Assembly (NCBI RefSeq): GCF_036370855.1
Contig: NC_088117.1
Location: 1,736,001 to 1,800,000 of the forward strand
Direction of reading: 5' to 3'
Source of the DNA: Dromaius novaehollandiae
Taxonomy: Eukaryota > Chordata > Aves > Casuariiformes > Dromaiidae
Length of the DNA stretch: 64,000 nucleotides
Shown: one piece after another, positions 34,601 through 49,600 of the stretch
How positions within the stretch are numbered: position 1 is the stretch's first letter
Layout: the number at the start of each line of letters is the position of its first letter
Notes under the pieces: model-generated
What the model was told of the DNA's origin: nothing
Database searches by the model: none
The model's input: only the letters and a program-made list of their open reading frames with translations
Made by a program: the position numbers and the translations under genes

Positions 34601-37600
34601 GTGTGCTAGAGGCAACGTGCAGCGGGGCCAAAGCAGCAGCCTGTGTTTGCAGAATAAATCCCTCCAACAAGCCAAAAGGGAGTTTGCTCCCTTTTGATGC
34701 AAATTTCCCCCTTACATGCAGGCTAAAAACGGGACGCTGCAGAGGCTGGATATCACCCAAAAATCCTCTCTCTCACTGCACAATGGGAATAGAAATGAAG
34801 TTTAATGATCTTCTGATACGTGCCAACTGATCCTCTTCAGAATTTTATTAACCTCTCCTTTTTATGATATTCTGTGATGACAAAATAGGGCCTCACTCTG
34901 CTGCTGACCGGGCTGTCAGGACTTGGAAATGCTCCCCTCCTTCTTGCTAATGGTGGTGTTTTTACTGCTTAGCCTCACCAGTAAACCTTGTACTTGAAAA
35001 GCATTTATAAATTGAGGAGCATCTCCCTGACCCCGTTGCAATAGCAAGCTCCCTTACAAATCCCATTTCTCATAATCACATTCTGGGAGAGGTAAACTTG
35101 CTCCAAACACTTTTGCTTTTGTATTAAGGTACCAGGAAAAGCAAATACTGAAAATGAACAAATGGAAAATTACTTAATAAACAACAGGATGACACATAGC
35201 CAAGGTCAGGGAAACTGGGACAACTGTCCTTTCTGCAGGATTCTAGAATGATGCAAACACATAAAACACTCCCAAATGACAGCTAACTCGGACATCAGAA
35301 GCACCTTTGAATGGCAAGTGCCTATCTCAAATCAGAGTTGGCTGTTTCTACAGAGACTGCTCCACTGTCTGTGAGTGCAGATTTCTGAAATCAGGGATAG
35401 CCAGAGCCACAGCAGCAAGTTCTTATGAGCCCAGAGAAGATACCTGCACTTTCTCCATCTTTAATCCATGACAGGTCCAGAGGAGACTTCATTGTGTTTG
35501 AGCAGACATCTGCAGGCTGCACTGAGCAGCTGCCCATGTGTGGAACATGACAGAGACATTATAGTTAACCTGACTCTGCTGGCAAGTCCTCCGGCAGATT
35601 TTGCTACTTCAGTAAACGAGCTTTGCCAAGTAAATTCAGTTATGGCCTTTTGATTGCTGATCGACTGTAAGGAGCCCACTTGTCTCTCTCTTGCATGCAC
35701 ACATTTCCACATATTAATCTTGGGATGAAAAACCCTCAGTTTTGTATTTCATAATTTCCACACTGCTGAACTGACCAATTTCTGGAGTTACTGAGAATAA
35801 ATAGCACTTAAAATCCATTACCACAAACCTCATTGCCGTGTGACAATCAGAGCATTAGCAAGTTTGTGCTCAAATCAAGCCCTTCAGGTTGCTTAGCACC
35901 TGACTTGCTGTGACTGCTGCTGAGAGACCAGGAGAGCAGATGAAAGCCCTGCTCAGTGAGATGCCTCAACACTTCCAGCTCAGCTTTGCAGGAGCACACA
36001 GTGATTCATGCACATTATTTACCATTTTCTTTCTCTGGCTGTCAGACTCCTCACTTTCAAAGTCTGGGTCATCCATAACAAATGAGAGCATCTGAGTAGC
36101 TATTGGTCCCTCTTGATCACTGTCAGACTCTTCAGGCTTCTCCTCTTTGACCACTTTCTGTTTGAGAGCATGTCCTTTGCTTTGGGAAGTGGTCTTTGGG
36201 GCCTGGGCTGCTGCTGGGGTGGCAGCAACAGCAGCTGGCAGCCCAGTGCTGAGCTTACTGCTGCTGTTTCTTTCAGACCCGGAACGTGGAGGTAAATTGT
36301 CGGGAGGCTTCGGGTCAGTTGCTTTGGTCGAAACTGGTTCGCTCTGTGGTTTCAAAGAATTTCTGGAAGACCTTAAAAGAAAGAAACAAGCTGTCAGAGC
36401 CTGTCCACACCAGCAGTCTCTGAGTCCCAAATTGTGCTCACAGCCTCTTGCAGGCAAGCTCTAAGGAGTGAGGTGACAAGAACCCTCAAACTCAATCCCA
36501 CTAAAGAGGCCGTGAGAGTGAACTCCAGGAGTTCATGACTGGAGGCAAGTAAGACACTGAGCTCTCCCCAGCTCCTGCAGGACTACTAAAAAACAGATTT
36601 GATATGCTAATGCTTTCCTAACATATCTGTATCTGTCACTGCATCAGGCAAGCTCTCTGATCACAACAGTCAAGCACGTCTAACCAGTGTTAGAAATATG
36701 TTTAAAGGATGAACAAGCACTTTTCTTTTGCTTTTCCACATCCCGTTCCTGCTTCTCTCCAGTCCTGCACAAGCAAAACAAAATGACCAACTGATAGGTA
36801 AACCTGTCTCTTGGGCTTCAATGTGTATCTCAAAAGGAGACGTACCACAGCCAAGAAGCGGGGAAGATGTCCAAAAACACACCATTCAGAGCATAAAAGT
36901 GTTTCTGGCAGTAAATCAAATGCTGAAAGACAGTTCTCCTGTCCCTGAGGATGCTGATGCACAGGTGCCTGCATCGGTGGGCCAAGCCTGCCCATATTAG
37001 CTACAGGACCATAGGGTACATGAAAAATATGATTCAGTTCATCATTCTCTAGCACAGGATGCAGTGAATGACTTCCACTCCCCTCACGACAAGACTCGAC
37101 TCCTCTGTCCTCCTCACACTGCTAGGAACAGACATTCAGAAGCTTGGTTACAGTCTCTTGTTCCAGCTTGAGAGAAAGGATGGGCCATTCTCAAACAGGA
37201 ACACACTAGGGACTGCAGAAGGGCTTTACACGGCTCACGGGCGCTGACATGTTACTTAGGTAGGGTGCAGCTGTATTGTAAGAACTACTAGTACCACAAA
37301 CCACCTTCTGAAAACACTGTGTAAATCAGTCACGCCTAAAGTAAACACACCCCCAGCTCACAGTTTAAGGAACAGGCTCAGAGAGACGCTAGGTTTCCTG
37401 GAGGCTGCGTAGGAAGTCAGTGGCACGGTTGAAAAGAGGCCCAAGTGTGCCAACACAATTTCATACTTCAGACTGTACTTTGTACCTTTTTTTGTCATGT
37501 TGAGTATCAATGTCCTCATCAGGCATGAGGACGAACTTAGAGTCCTTCACCGCTTCCTCTTCCTCCTCCTCACTGGACAGGGTGATGTTCTTGCTGGGCA

Positions 37601-40600
37601 CACGTTCTGTTGCCAGCATGGGCCTGCTGGGCATTTTGTCATCCAGATCCAGGTCGTCTTGGAAACCCGCCACCATGGGGTTCCCCCCAGGTGCCTCTCC
37701 ATCGCTGCAAGGGTAGACAAAGGTTAGACACAGCAGGATGTGCTAGGACGAACCCGCCTTCCCCCTTGAAAGCAGAGTGGCACTGGCCAGGCTTTTAGGG
37801 CTAACTTCAGGGCTGACTTCCCTTAGCCTGGGGTGGCTCCACCGCCAGCCTCCCCTCTTTGCACCACCCAGCACAGAGCCTGGCGCAGGCTGGACCTGCT
37901 CCCATAGAGCACAGGGGTGCCACAAGCCCAGTACCAAGAGGGGTACCAGAAGGACGTCATACAGTGGCTGCCACCACTCAAGCCTAGCATAAGCAGCTGG
38001 AAAAGGCAGACCTTGGTGCTAAAGAGCAGCCTATTGCTTCAGTAGGGTCTCTATCAGAACATCTCTGGTCTGACATGCAAGATTAGTCAATTAAAAAGTA
38101 GGAACTGCCTGCCTTAATCCCTGCAACCTGTAATTAAACCTGATCATCTACTGTCACTACTACAGGAATTCACCTGCAGCTACTAGCTTCTTGGAATTGT
38201 TTCTATTTCTGTGGTACTCCCTGAAGCAGGCAGCTACCCAGACAACATAACCACGCTTTAACATTCCCCAAATTATATTAACTTAAGGACACACTTCTAG
38301 AGCGAAGAGTCTTTCAGACTCCCTGGATGTAACACAGTTATGCTTTCAGAGACATCTTGATAGAGAACTTCACAGCTGAAATTACCAGCTGAGGATTCCT
38401 GTCTGCATCTCCCCAGGCCATGCAGTTTTAATACTTTCCCAAGGACTCGCTCATGTCAGGAATACAGATTTTCTCTCAGTCTCAGTCGATGAGCCTTTGC
38501 ATCACCGTTCTTCATTCTGTTTGCTTTATCAGCTGGTGTGCTCTTTCTCACAGATGCCCGTTTGCTTCCTGAGAACCTACCATGAATAATATTTGCTGTC
38601 CTTTTAATGACTTGATAGGGACTGTACAAACACAGCCTTTGTTTTCATGCAAATCCAAAAAATGATTATGCTTTGGAACAGATACGTTTTAGAGGCACAA
38701 AAGAAATGACATGAAACTAAAATCCTTAAGCGGTAAGGAGGTGGTATTCCCAGTCATCAGCACATGGCCAGCACAGGAAGAGAGAGCGAGCAGCTCTGGA
38801 GGACAGCGTGCCGATGACACAACAAATGCCTTAACACAGCCCAGTGAGATTCTACTACTCATTCCAGCTTTGCTTATGTCTAGTTATTGTTTACCAGTTA
38901 GTTTTAAAGAATTTACACATCTGCCAACAGATTATGCAATATTTGCAGGGCACGGGACACTGTGCTCATCACAAATGCAATAGCACATTAAGAAGGATTA
39001 CAATTAACGCCTGTCTAGGTTACAGCGCTAAGATCACGTCTAACATCCACTCCCTCCTCCTGCTTTCCATATAGGGTATGGAATAATTCCTGAAATGCCC
39101 CTCTGCTTTCAGGATCTCCCAGCACGGCTCCCAGCTCAGCAGAGGCAGGCTGCCAAAGAGTCCATCATCATCATCACTGCTGCCCTCGTTCTGAGCCAGA
39201 ACGGAGGTTCACAGCCCGTCCCACACAAAGGAGAGGAATATCGGTCCGCCAAACAGCCTCCAAGCGCCACGCTGGCTGGAGGAATTGCCAGCGGGAAATT
39301 TCTAAAGTCTGGGAAGAACTGACGGGGATTCCTCTCAAAACGCGCTGACAAGAAAATGGGGGCACATCCTAAAAATGGCACCATACTGTTTTGAACTAGT
39401 AACACTGCATTTCTTTAACATGTCACTGCTCTGCTTAGCATGGGGACTCCCCAGAGATTACTGCTTTTGCTACTGTCCTTCTACCACACACCAGACTTGA
39501 CCTGCAGTCTTTAAAACATTCCCGGTCTGAACAGAAAGCATATCCGCGTGTACATATACACACACGAAGTGGGTCATCTCCCTTTGCAGTGAACCCACTG
39601 CCTCCATCTACAACTTCCACACAAATTACTGAGCAAGAGCTTAAGAGCAAAGCAATGAAGTGAATATACGTCAGGAAAATCACTGCTGCAGTATAAACAA
39701 GGTCTGACAATGCAAAATTAGTATCAGCTTGTGGTCCTGAGAGTCCAGCTGGAAGGAATTCAGAGCAGGCAAAAACAAGCACATTGCACCACTCTCTCCA
39801 ACACTTGACACACCGCCAAGCCTGCGTTAGTATTGAGCCAACGTGTTTTCAGGCGCAGGTACCCACCACAAATGACTACGCTCGCGGAGGTCTGCGTTTG
39901 AGCTACTGATCAAAGAGCATGTTGGGGGTTCCTCGGGGCGAGCCCTCCGTGGAGGATACAAAAGAGCTTCTGGTGATGGAACAAATCCTGCTGCAATATG
40001 AGCATACAGTTTCAAAACCTGGATCAACAGCACTCCATCAGCCCTGCCGTACGGCCAGCGGAGCCAATCCCACAGGGATCCAGCAGAATCCTCTTTGCCA
40101 CATCGATTTTGAGGCTAGAGAAAGAAGGAAAAACCCAAAATCTAATATACCAGATAAGCTAAGGGAATCATATTTCACAGGATGAGCCCACAAGACTATA
40201 CGCTAGGAGATGGGAGAAATCATATTTCACAGGATGAGCCCACAAGACTATATGCTAGGAGATGGGAGTCTTCCAGTATGAACCAAACCATGTCCTCAGC
40301 TTCCCTTACTTGGTCTAGCACAGCTGGGTAACACCATATAAATAAAAGATGCCATTAAAAAAAAAATAAAAATAAAAAAATCAAAAAAACCTTCAGATTT
40401 AAGGACATGGAAATCTAATCCATGTTTCAGATAAAGGTCTACTGATGTGGAGAAAAAAAAAAACCCTGCAACATCATTAGGTTTTGCGTAAACTCACTTT
40501 CAAACAGAGACCTACAACCTCCCCATGAACTTAAACCAGCTTGACCCAGCAGGAAAGAACTGGGGAGCCTAACCAGAACCTGACTAGCCCCTCTGGTGCA

Positions 40601-43600
40601 GTCACACATGCACTGGCTCAGGGTATCAAGGCCAAACAGCAGCAAGGTAAGTGCTGCAACAGCTAATTAGGAAATTGAACTGCCTTCCTAATGAGCTGAT
40701 GAGGAAACTGATTTTGGGAGTTCTCTTTATTGCAAGCTAGAGAGCCAAAACACATCGTTAAACAAAAACCAAGACTGCATAAATCTCTGCGGACCTGTGC
40801 TGGGAGTTAGCTAGCACTTCAGTAGGAGTTGAAAGTCTCGGCAGCTGTCTGATCTTTGGGCGAGAAAAGCCCTGTTCCACAGGCATGAGCTCATTCCTCA
40901 CTGCTAGTCACTGCTAGCACACTTCAGAAAAAATGCATTTTTTCTAATATTACTGCTCCATGTCAGTTCTTGCTCCATTGTTCAGAGAGATATTACAGAG
41001 CAGAGAATGGGGGCAGAGAAGTTCACAAAGCATAACTGAAAAAAATATCAAAGAATTTCCTGTGTAACTAAAACACACAAGAAACATCAGACTTTGTAGC
41101 CTCCTTCTGAGGCTTAGAAAGGAAAAGCAAACAAGTTCTTACAAGATGGAATCACACACACTATACAGTTTGGGAAGCAGTTCAGTTACACGACAGAGCA
41201 TAATACAGAAGCATAACTACCCCTGCCTTGAATGAGAAGTGCACGGTGCACTAAGGCATTCCCATATGAACTCATTACAAGATTCTTGCTTACAGACAGT
41301 AAGACAGTTCCTTTTATTTGGGTTAGAGAAGTAACTTCTATACATTTTCAACACAAAGCCCATTTCCCTACTACAACTTCTACGGCCATTCAGTTTAGGA
41401 GCTTATGCTTGGTCACAACACACACAGGAATGATGCTGCTAAGCTCTGTAACCTTAACACTCAGATCTCTGCTTAAAAACATGTTCAAGAGACCTGAATG
41501 CATCCCTCTAGCAAGATTCTCCAACTTCTGTTCCTCACTCAGATGCAAGGAAAGCAGCTTCCAGCATTCTTCAAAATCCAAACGTCTCCAGTAGGTTTGA
41601 GTGGTTTCACAGGAGAACTTTGGTTTTATTTAGGCCAAAGATAAACTTTTGCAGTAGATTTTGTTGCAACAATTTGCTCGCTGCAGTAGAGGCTGATTAT
41701 TAGGGATGATGCTTACAGAACTCTTAAATTTCTCCTGGCCATCGTGGGGTTGTAACTGGTGTCCTGGAAGGAATAGGTTAGTACAGGTTATGGGCAGAAC
41801 CACACATCACATCTCTGAATTTCAGCAGTCTGGTTTACTGTGGTAGACACCTTCTGGCAACAAACAGAACGTAAAATTACCAGACCACTCAGAAAACTGT
41901 ATAAACTATTTAAAAAACCAGAACAAGACGTGGATGCCAAACTGTAGAGAAATACCAAGTATGTGAATTTGTAGGCATGTACTGCAAGGTCTTCTCCCAG
42001 GGAAACAGAGCTGTTCTTGCTGCAGATAGTTACCGCTGCCTTCAGAAAATGAAGTAGTGAATGTGTTCTTTCTGTATCCAGTGAAAGCTCAAAGGTCTCT
42101 CTCTCCCCCCCCACTGGCTCATAGGCGTTGGAAGGCATGTCTCCAAGGCTGGAGACACAGCATAGAGGGGCCATCAAAGCAGCCAAGAAAGTGACAGCTC
42201 TCCAAGGAGCTGGGCTTTTGTGCCACTGTTTGAGATGTTTAACGCCTATTTGCTCCCAAGGACTGATGTTCTGGAGAGGAGAAGCCTTTGTTAAAGATCG
42301 AGCCTCCTACACACAGCAAGAATTGCAGCTAAAAAGCTCAACGGCCATTCCAGAATCCAGTCCTGCAGCAAACCCTAGAAAGGCCAGGCTTGGCTCTCCT
42401 GATGCTTTTTTGTTAATCACAAAAAGATAGCACAACTTGGCCACAGTCAAGAGCAAGCACTTTGTAGGCCAGCACACTTCTAGCAGATACTGCTTTTTTT
42501 TTTTTAATTTATTAAAAAAAAAAAAAACATTCGTGTGTCCTACTATCATGAGGAATGATGATTCATGCTGACCTGCATCGGGCAGGCATGAAGCCTCACA
42601 CAGACCATTGGCTGAGTTGAACTAGAGTACATCAAATCATGACAAATAGGTCAAATGATGCCAAATCCACAGCATTCACAGACAAGTTGTATCAACACTT
42701 AATTACCCTCTTGGTTAATGCAGTGGTGATGACAAAAAGCAGCCAGCAAAGACTGTTCTAAGCAGATGGACGCAGAGCTTGTGGAGTGCTCTTAGGTCAC
42801 CTCTCAAATGACAGCCTGCACTCAGACAGTCCTGCTGCACAGCCTCTTGCCTAAGCAGCTCAGTGCACCACGATACCTTTTTTGGATAAAAAAGGCCAGG
42901 AAAACACAGAAAAGTCAGCCTACAACATGAGCGCAGCTCTCTACCATTGGGAGGATGCTGGGAAGGAACACTAGGAATGGACAGCCTACAGGAAAAGGAA
43001 GGCACTTGCTAAGACTTTTCTGGAGTCTGCAGGCAAGCTTGCAAAGACATTCCCAAAGGGACACCACCACCTCCATCCTTCCTTCCAGAATCCCATAAAG
43101 CCATGCAGTGCCCCCAAGTATCCTCCAACAAACACCAACCTTTTCCAAATGCCTCAGAAATAGCTGTGCTAAGTAGCACCTAACCATGCTTTGGGCCTCT
43201 GAAGTGGGAAGAAATGTTAGGTGAAATATAATAACCCTACAAAGTGAATCACGTTCCAGAAGGAAATACCACAAACATTTCAGCACACTTGGCCAGAAGG
43301 GAAATGCCTTCCTAACCCAAAGCAATCTACTCGTTTAAAACTGAGCAGGTAAGCAAGACAGCAAACCCAGGCAGGCAATAAATGGCTTTTACCGTCGTTT
43401 CTCCGATTCCCCAGGTGCAGCGTGCATCATTCCGCGGGAGATGGCAGAAGACAGAACGGCATGGGAACAGCTCATTGCTTTGCGGTCACTTTCTGAACGG
43501 TTGCAACAGGTTAGCCAGGCCTGAGCAACCATCCAGACTGCACGTCCAGATGCATCCCTGCCTCACCTCCCTCTATCTTCCCTTTCCTTACCTTTCACTA

Positions 43601-46600
43601 TCAACACGGTGTTTAGTCTGTGGTTTCCCTTTGTCCTTCTGCGGGGCTGAGTCTTCTAGAAAGCTGTGGTCCAGGCTGTCATCAGGAACAAAGTCCTCCA
43701 CGCTCTGCACTTTTGCAGAGGCTTCAGGGTGGGGGGCAGGAGCAGCAGCAGCAGCATCTGCATTAGGAACCGTAGTTGTAAATCACAGAGTTCATCACAA
43801 GCAAGACAGAAGTTCGCTTTTACAGATCTATTCTGCCCAGGGACTCTTCAGCACACACATAACAGCCACAAAGCCTTCAGCTATACAGTAAGGGCAGTGA
43901 AAAGGTACAAATAGGATACCCAAATCAATCCAAAGACTTGCATGAAGGTATTCACATAACACATACAGCCAATGTGGTTTACAATATACCATGCTGAACC
44001 CACCTCTTAAAAAGGTCTGAAAAACTCTGCCAAGATAGTGGATTCTGCTGCTGATGAATACTAACTATACCACAACTAGCTTTTTACACCTAGGCTAGCT
44101 GTGTGCACCACTCCTGCATGTTGCCCCCTCATTATTCTCTTACCTTTTGCAGGCTGTTCAGTTCACCCACTCACCTCCTCTTGCTTTTTAAAGTGTAGTT
44201 GTCAAAGGCAGAATTGTTCCTGCTTTGCTTTTAGATGTCCTGTGTAACTAAAAGCTCAAAAGCTACTGTAGATAAAGACTTGCTTTAATGCAGCTTATTT
44301 GCACAGCAACCTTTACCCATCTTCAAGGTATCAGGACGAAAATTCATGAAATTAGCATAACAAAGACGCCTAAAGAGATGAATCTTTTCAGAATTTGTAC
44401 TATTCAACCTTTTTCTTCTGCCTGCATTGCACTTCGCACTTAGGCTCTTTTTCTTTACAGTTGAACAAGTTTTCTGTATGAATCTAGATTCTGCCCTACT
44501 AGCACAGCTTTCACTTAACTCCTGCATATGAGTAACACTATTAACAATGTCACAGCGTAGCTTTGGTGCAAGCAAAACACAGGCAGAAGAATTACTACTG
44601 CAAGACATCAAACAAAAGCTTAAATAGCAGTTCTCACAGAAAACACTAAGTATTAGTTTGTGATGGCGATTTTCAACTATTTTCCAGTCAGCAGACACCT
44701 AGACAAGTTCCAGTGGAGGTGCAGATCTTTTGCACATTGCATTTAAACCTAACAACAATGACAGATCAGGTTTTCCTAGTTACCTTTTGCAGCCCTCCAA
44801 AAAAGAGCCCTCAAGATCCATGGCTGCAGGCCACAAACCTAAAACAATTCTCAAGCTAAGAGATAGATTAAAAAAAAAAAAAGAAGGGTTGTAGGCAACT
44901 TGTCTGTCTTTCCTACGATAGATTAATCTTGTGTGTTCTGAACTGCCACCTTCCTGTACTCGGTTCCAACATCAGCTGGAAAGCAGATTAGCTGCATCCC
45001 GCACTCAACCTGCAGGTCTGCTCGCTGCATATGACCTATCTTGACTGAACAAGATGAAGGCTTTTTGTTGACACAGGGTTTCCAACAGTTTCTCCTCTTT
45101 GTTTGTTTGTTTGTCTCTGGGTAAGAGGAGTTATAAACAAACTGAAATTGGTATATTGTGTTATACCTGGTAACAGATTCAGGAGGCAGAACATTGTGTA
45201 CAAATCTAAAATTGAAAGATTTCAACATCTGAAACTGCAAAGTGTTTTCACAGCACCTCCTCCTTTCTTTCTGTGGGTGTCTTGAGAGTACTGTGAGCTC
45301 TAGGGATTGACAGTCTGAAGGAGAGGTATTTCCAAAGGGTGATTCAAACCATGTCATGCTAACGATTTTTAAGTAGTGCCAGTTCTGCAGCTCCAGTCAG
45401 CTTTGCAAGCAAAGTGAACGTGACAGGCAAATTAAGGTCCAGATCAGTAACAGCGAATGCAACAAAGCCTTCAATGCCTCCTCCCTGCAACTCCATCCAA
45501 CAGAGGTTCGGAGCAAATGCTGCACTACTCTGCTCCATTGTTTACTAGCGTTAAGGAAGTCGGCGTGGGCTGCTCTCCTCCTCGGAGCAATTCTGAGGGA
45601 GAATATTTCCCCAGAGGGGAATCCGCTGCAACGCCAGCGCAGTCCTGGACTTACGTGATCATTTCTGCCCAGGTAACCTTTAAAATCAACACTCCGCTTT
45701 TCCCTGTTAACACACAGGAACCCTTTTGAGCTGCCAGACTTTGCGAAGATAGCACCTCAAACAGCTTCTCTTACAATTTTTATTGCTATTCAAGGGGCAT
45801 ATGTGTTCCTGGCAAGAAGCTGAGAGTTATTTTATTGGCATCCCCTGGACACTCAAAACCTTCCTCCTGAAGCACCCTATAGCTTCCAGCCAGCTGGTTG
45901 GACACAGTCCCCATCCAAGCGCAGCCCCATCAGCCCAGCACAGAGAAAAATCAAAACACTGATGAGGAGAAAAGAACAGAGTGACAACATGGCTCTCCTG
46001 GGACACGTGCTGAATGCACAGAAGGCTTGCACTCCTCAGACCTCTGTCTGCTCAGCCTCTTGCAGGGAAAGAAAGAAGGACAAAAGAGAAACACCCATGG
46101 ATGACCTCCTGCCTGGACACCTCACTTCAGCACTTACCTGGCTGGGGAGGAGAGGGCTCTGATGCAGGAGAAGTCCCAAAGAGACGTGATATGATGCTGC
46201 GCTTCTGTGGTGGGATTGCAGCTGGAAGCGCTGGGGAGGCTGTGGCTGGCGGAGGCGCGTGCGGCTGCTGGGCATCTGGTGCAGGCACTGGTGAAAAAGA
46301 TGAGGGGGGTTCAGGGGATACGGCGGAGCTGGTGGAAAGCGGCTGTGGTGGCTGTGGGGTGCCAGGGCTGGAACTGCCTGTTGATGTGGAGCTCGGAGGT
46401 ACGATGGGTGACTGGGAGCCAGAGGAAGGGCTTTGCCCATTAGTTGTTAGTGGCGATGTATGTCCTCGACTTCGGGCTTCCATCATTTCAAGGAAGCTAC
46501 AGGGAAGATAAATTGCAAACATAAGGAATGGAGAAAACATGCTCAGGACAGACCCCGAGTGCAGCGCTGTGCTGCTTTGGCTACGTGCTAAGCTGAGAGC

Positions 46601-49600
46601 TGCCATGATTGCCTGGGCCATTATAAACAGATAGAGTTCACCTGTGACAGCTAAACTCACCTAGCATGGACATCTGGAGAATCCCAACCTGCTGTGCACT
46701 GCAGGAGGAAACCTACATTTGAAATGGTGCTGGGGACTCCCTGGACAGACAGACCAAAACAATGTGCCAGGGCTTGAAACAAAACCTGAAGTCAGCTCTT
46801 GGAGATATATCTCTCAGGGACAAAGTATTACAGGAATGGCACGTTCTTAGATTCTGGAGAAGAGATCAGAGTACTTGGGATAACTCTGTAAAAACCTCTT
46901 CTTTCAGCCAAGAATATTTGAGAGTCCTTGAATGTTAAATGAAAAGAGATATTCCAGGGGGCCCACAGAGGACTGACAGGAATTATCAGTCTCATCACGC
47001 ACAGGTACCAATCCAATCTCTCTGCCTTGCACACACACATCATGTACAGGAGCCGACAGAGCCAAGAAGCAGAAGCTCTGAAACAAGCTGCAGTCCTGAC
47101 CAGTTCCCTGACTTGAAGAACATCAAAGCCCACAGAGCCAGAAAGGTTGCACTGTTCTGTCCTTTTGGAAAGGGAAACCAAGTCTGATCCTGTTGCAACC
47201 TTGTTCTGCAGCCAGTTTGGTTACCAGCTTTTCCACAAGCTTTACCCAAAGAAACACTACCAGAAGGGCTGTGGTAAGAGGCCAGGCTTTCACTAGGAAA
47301 CAGTCTCAAAATAAGATCTGCTACATGTAGCACATCTGAGAGGTACAAAGAGGATTAGCAAAATGAAATGTCAGGTACACAAAATCTAGCAAATGTCATG
47401 ATCTCTCCTCTTACTTCACTAAGCTTAATGAGCTCCTGCGTGCACAGAGGTACAGGTTCAACTACCTCCCTCTGCAAGACAGAGACTCAGCAGCACTCCA
47501 GGCAAAGAGTGCGTCAAAACAGAGACTACCTCCAACACAGAGCACCACCTTGTCCTTCAGGGACGCAAACCAGATGGATCCCTTTACTGGAAGGGCTTCT
47601 AGCAGAAAGGAAGCAGCATGGGCTAAAAGACTCCAAGATTCCTTGAGATATCTTTTTGAGATATCATTTCTTACTCTAAGGAGCAAACAAATACACTCTT
47701 AAGGAACAAGCTAATATATTTTGTCAGCAGCAATGTGAGGAACTCTTTAGAACAACCTCCCCACCCCCTCCCAATGCTGTTATTTAAGCTGGAGAATTAG
47801 GAGTCCTTCCCAGCAATTGGCTAAAGCACAGATAAAAGTAACGCTATAAAGCAGAATTAGGTGGGAGAGAAATCACTGGTAGAATTCCTCAAAGGTCAGC
47901 CTGAATTTTAGTATTTTAACGAAGTGGCACAGAGACCAGGGATACACTCATAAATTCCCAAGTTAAGAGGCAGCATCAACACAGAAGAGGACAGAGACGA
48001 CATACAGAAAGAACTGGATGAACATGAATAACAGAAATAGGAAGAAATTCAACGGTAGGAAGAAAAGGGTCATCTACTGAAAGCACGAGGAAACAGCTAC
48101 AATTTCACCATATGAGAATGGCTGAGAAAGACTTGCTTAACCCCTCTCAGAATATCATACTAGAAGGCTGCAATGCAACACGGCCTGCGGGGAGCAGAAA
48201 GTGAGCCAGGCTGTCACAAGGCAGGTCCGTTGCCTATCTCCAAGGCTGCTGTCAAGGCGGCTAAATTAGTGCCACGTTGTGGTAGCTACACAGATGCTTG
48301 CACCAGGATTTGGAGCCAGGCTCACATGCTCATTCCACCTAGCACACTGGCTAAAAGGCGAAACACTCTTGTCAGAGCTGAGATTAGAGCACGTGGCAGA
48401 GCATTCGTTCCAGCAGCCTCCATCCCAAGGGACTAGGAGCTGGGGGGAGTGATGCAACTGTGCGGCAGCACATTCCACTGAAAATGATGCACGGATTTGT
48501 CATGTATCAACGAGAAAATGGGGAAGATTAACTCTTGCACAAACAAGTACAGAGCTCTGGGGAGACACAGAGCAGATTCGTTTGGAAGGTGCACAACGCA
48601 TCACACGTCACGAGAATCCAATAGCGTATTTTCACCGCCTCGCTATCATTGCTCTGCAAGACCTGCTCTGCAGGTTATATATCACTCCTTTCTTGAGAAG
48701 ACTGCAATACGTGCAGTTCAGTATCGCAAAAGACAGACTATCTACGCAATGCATCTGTGGCAATGGTAAGATAAGACAAGGATACCTGCATTTCTGCCCT
48801 TGTCCAACAAAGCAAATGCTCTAATCCACAAAATGTGGATCTACGGCATGGAAAGCTCTCCAAGAGACTTGCCTGCGCAAGCTGTGTGTCGCTGCAGATC
48901 CACCCCAGAGGTACTGGGTGCTCAGTTCTGCCTCCGATTCAGGCCTCCCAGCGAGCTGGAAGGCAGGATGGCCTTTCCTCCCATGTCCCACTCAGGGTTA
49001 AAGATTCCTACCTCCCAACTCTGAAGGGAAATTATCTCCTGCTGATCCACGTGCCCTCCGTCTGGTTTATAGGAACAGTAATCCTGGCTTGAAGGCCTGC
49101 AAACCTAGACACTGCCGCATCCAGGAGCTGCGATGCCAGCTCTGCTTGCTCTCCGGGCTGAGCTGAACTCTCTAAGAGCAGCTCAGATTGCCTACGTGAG
49201 CACCTAAATCACCAGTGCCACTTGAAAACTGAACAACTGCTGACTCTCTGACCAGCACATTGGGCCCCACCATCAAGGCAGCTGGGAGATTCAGATGTGA
49301 CAGGACTGAAGACTAAGGAATGAGGATCGTGTATGTAGTACATGCAAAGTACGTATGTAGTCATCTGAGGATACAAAATACGAAGCTCAAAGAGTACTTA
49401 AAGGTGGTCCCAGCAAAGTGCAGGACACTCTTTATAATATCAGGATATCTGAAGACTTACTGTACTTCGTATTATCAAAGCTGCCCATTTTGGAACAACC
49501 TGCTTTGTTCTGGGCAGAAAGCCAGCTCCAGAGGGAGGGAGGACTGCGACTACCACCTGTTTCTGCTGCAGAAACGCACGAATTTTAAGAGCTGGAGGGA

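Larger units (their letters stand above)
37705..43591 (-). other. RABL6: RABL6 intron
   Basis: This 5.9-kb intron contains a 52-bp tandem duplication (40166-40269), an A-rich run (40356-40389) and a T/A inverted repeat (42494-42527). No nested gene is seen. Confidence 0.85.
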
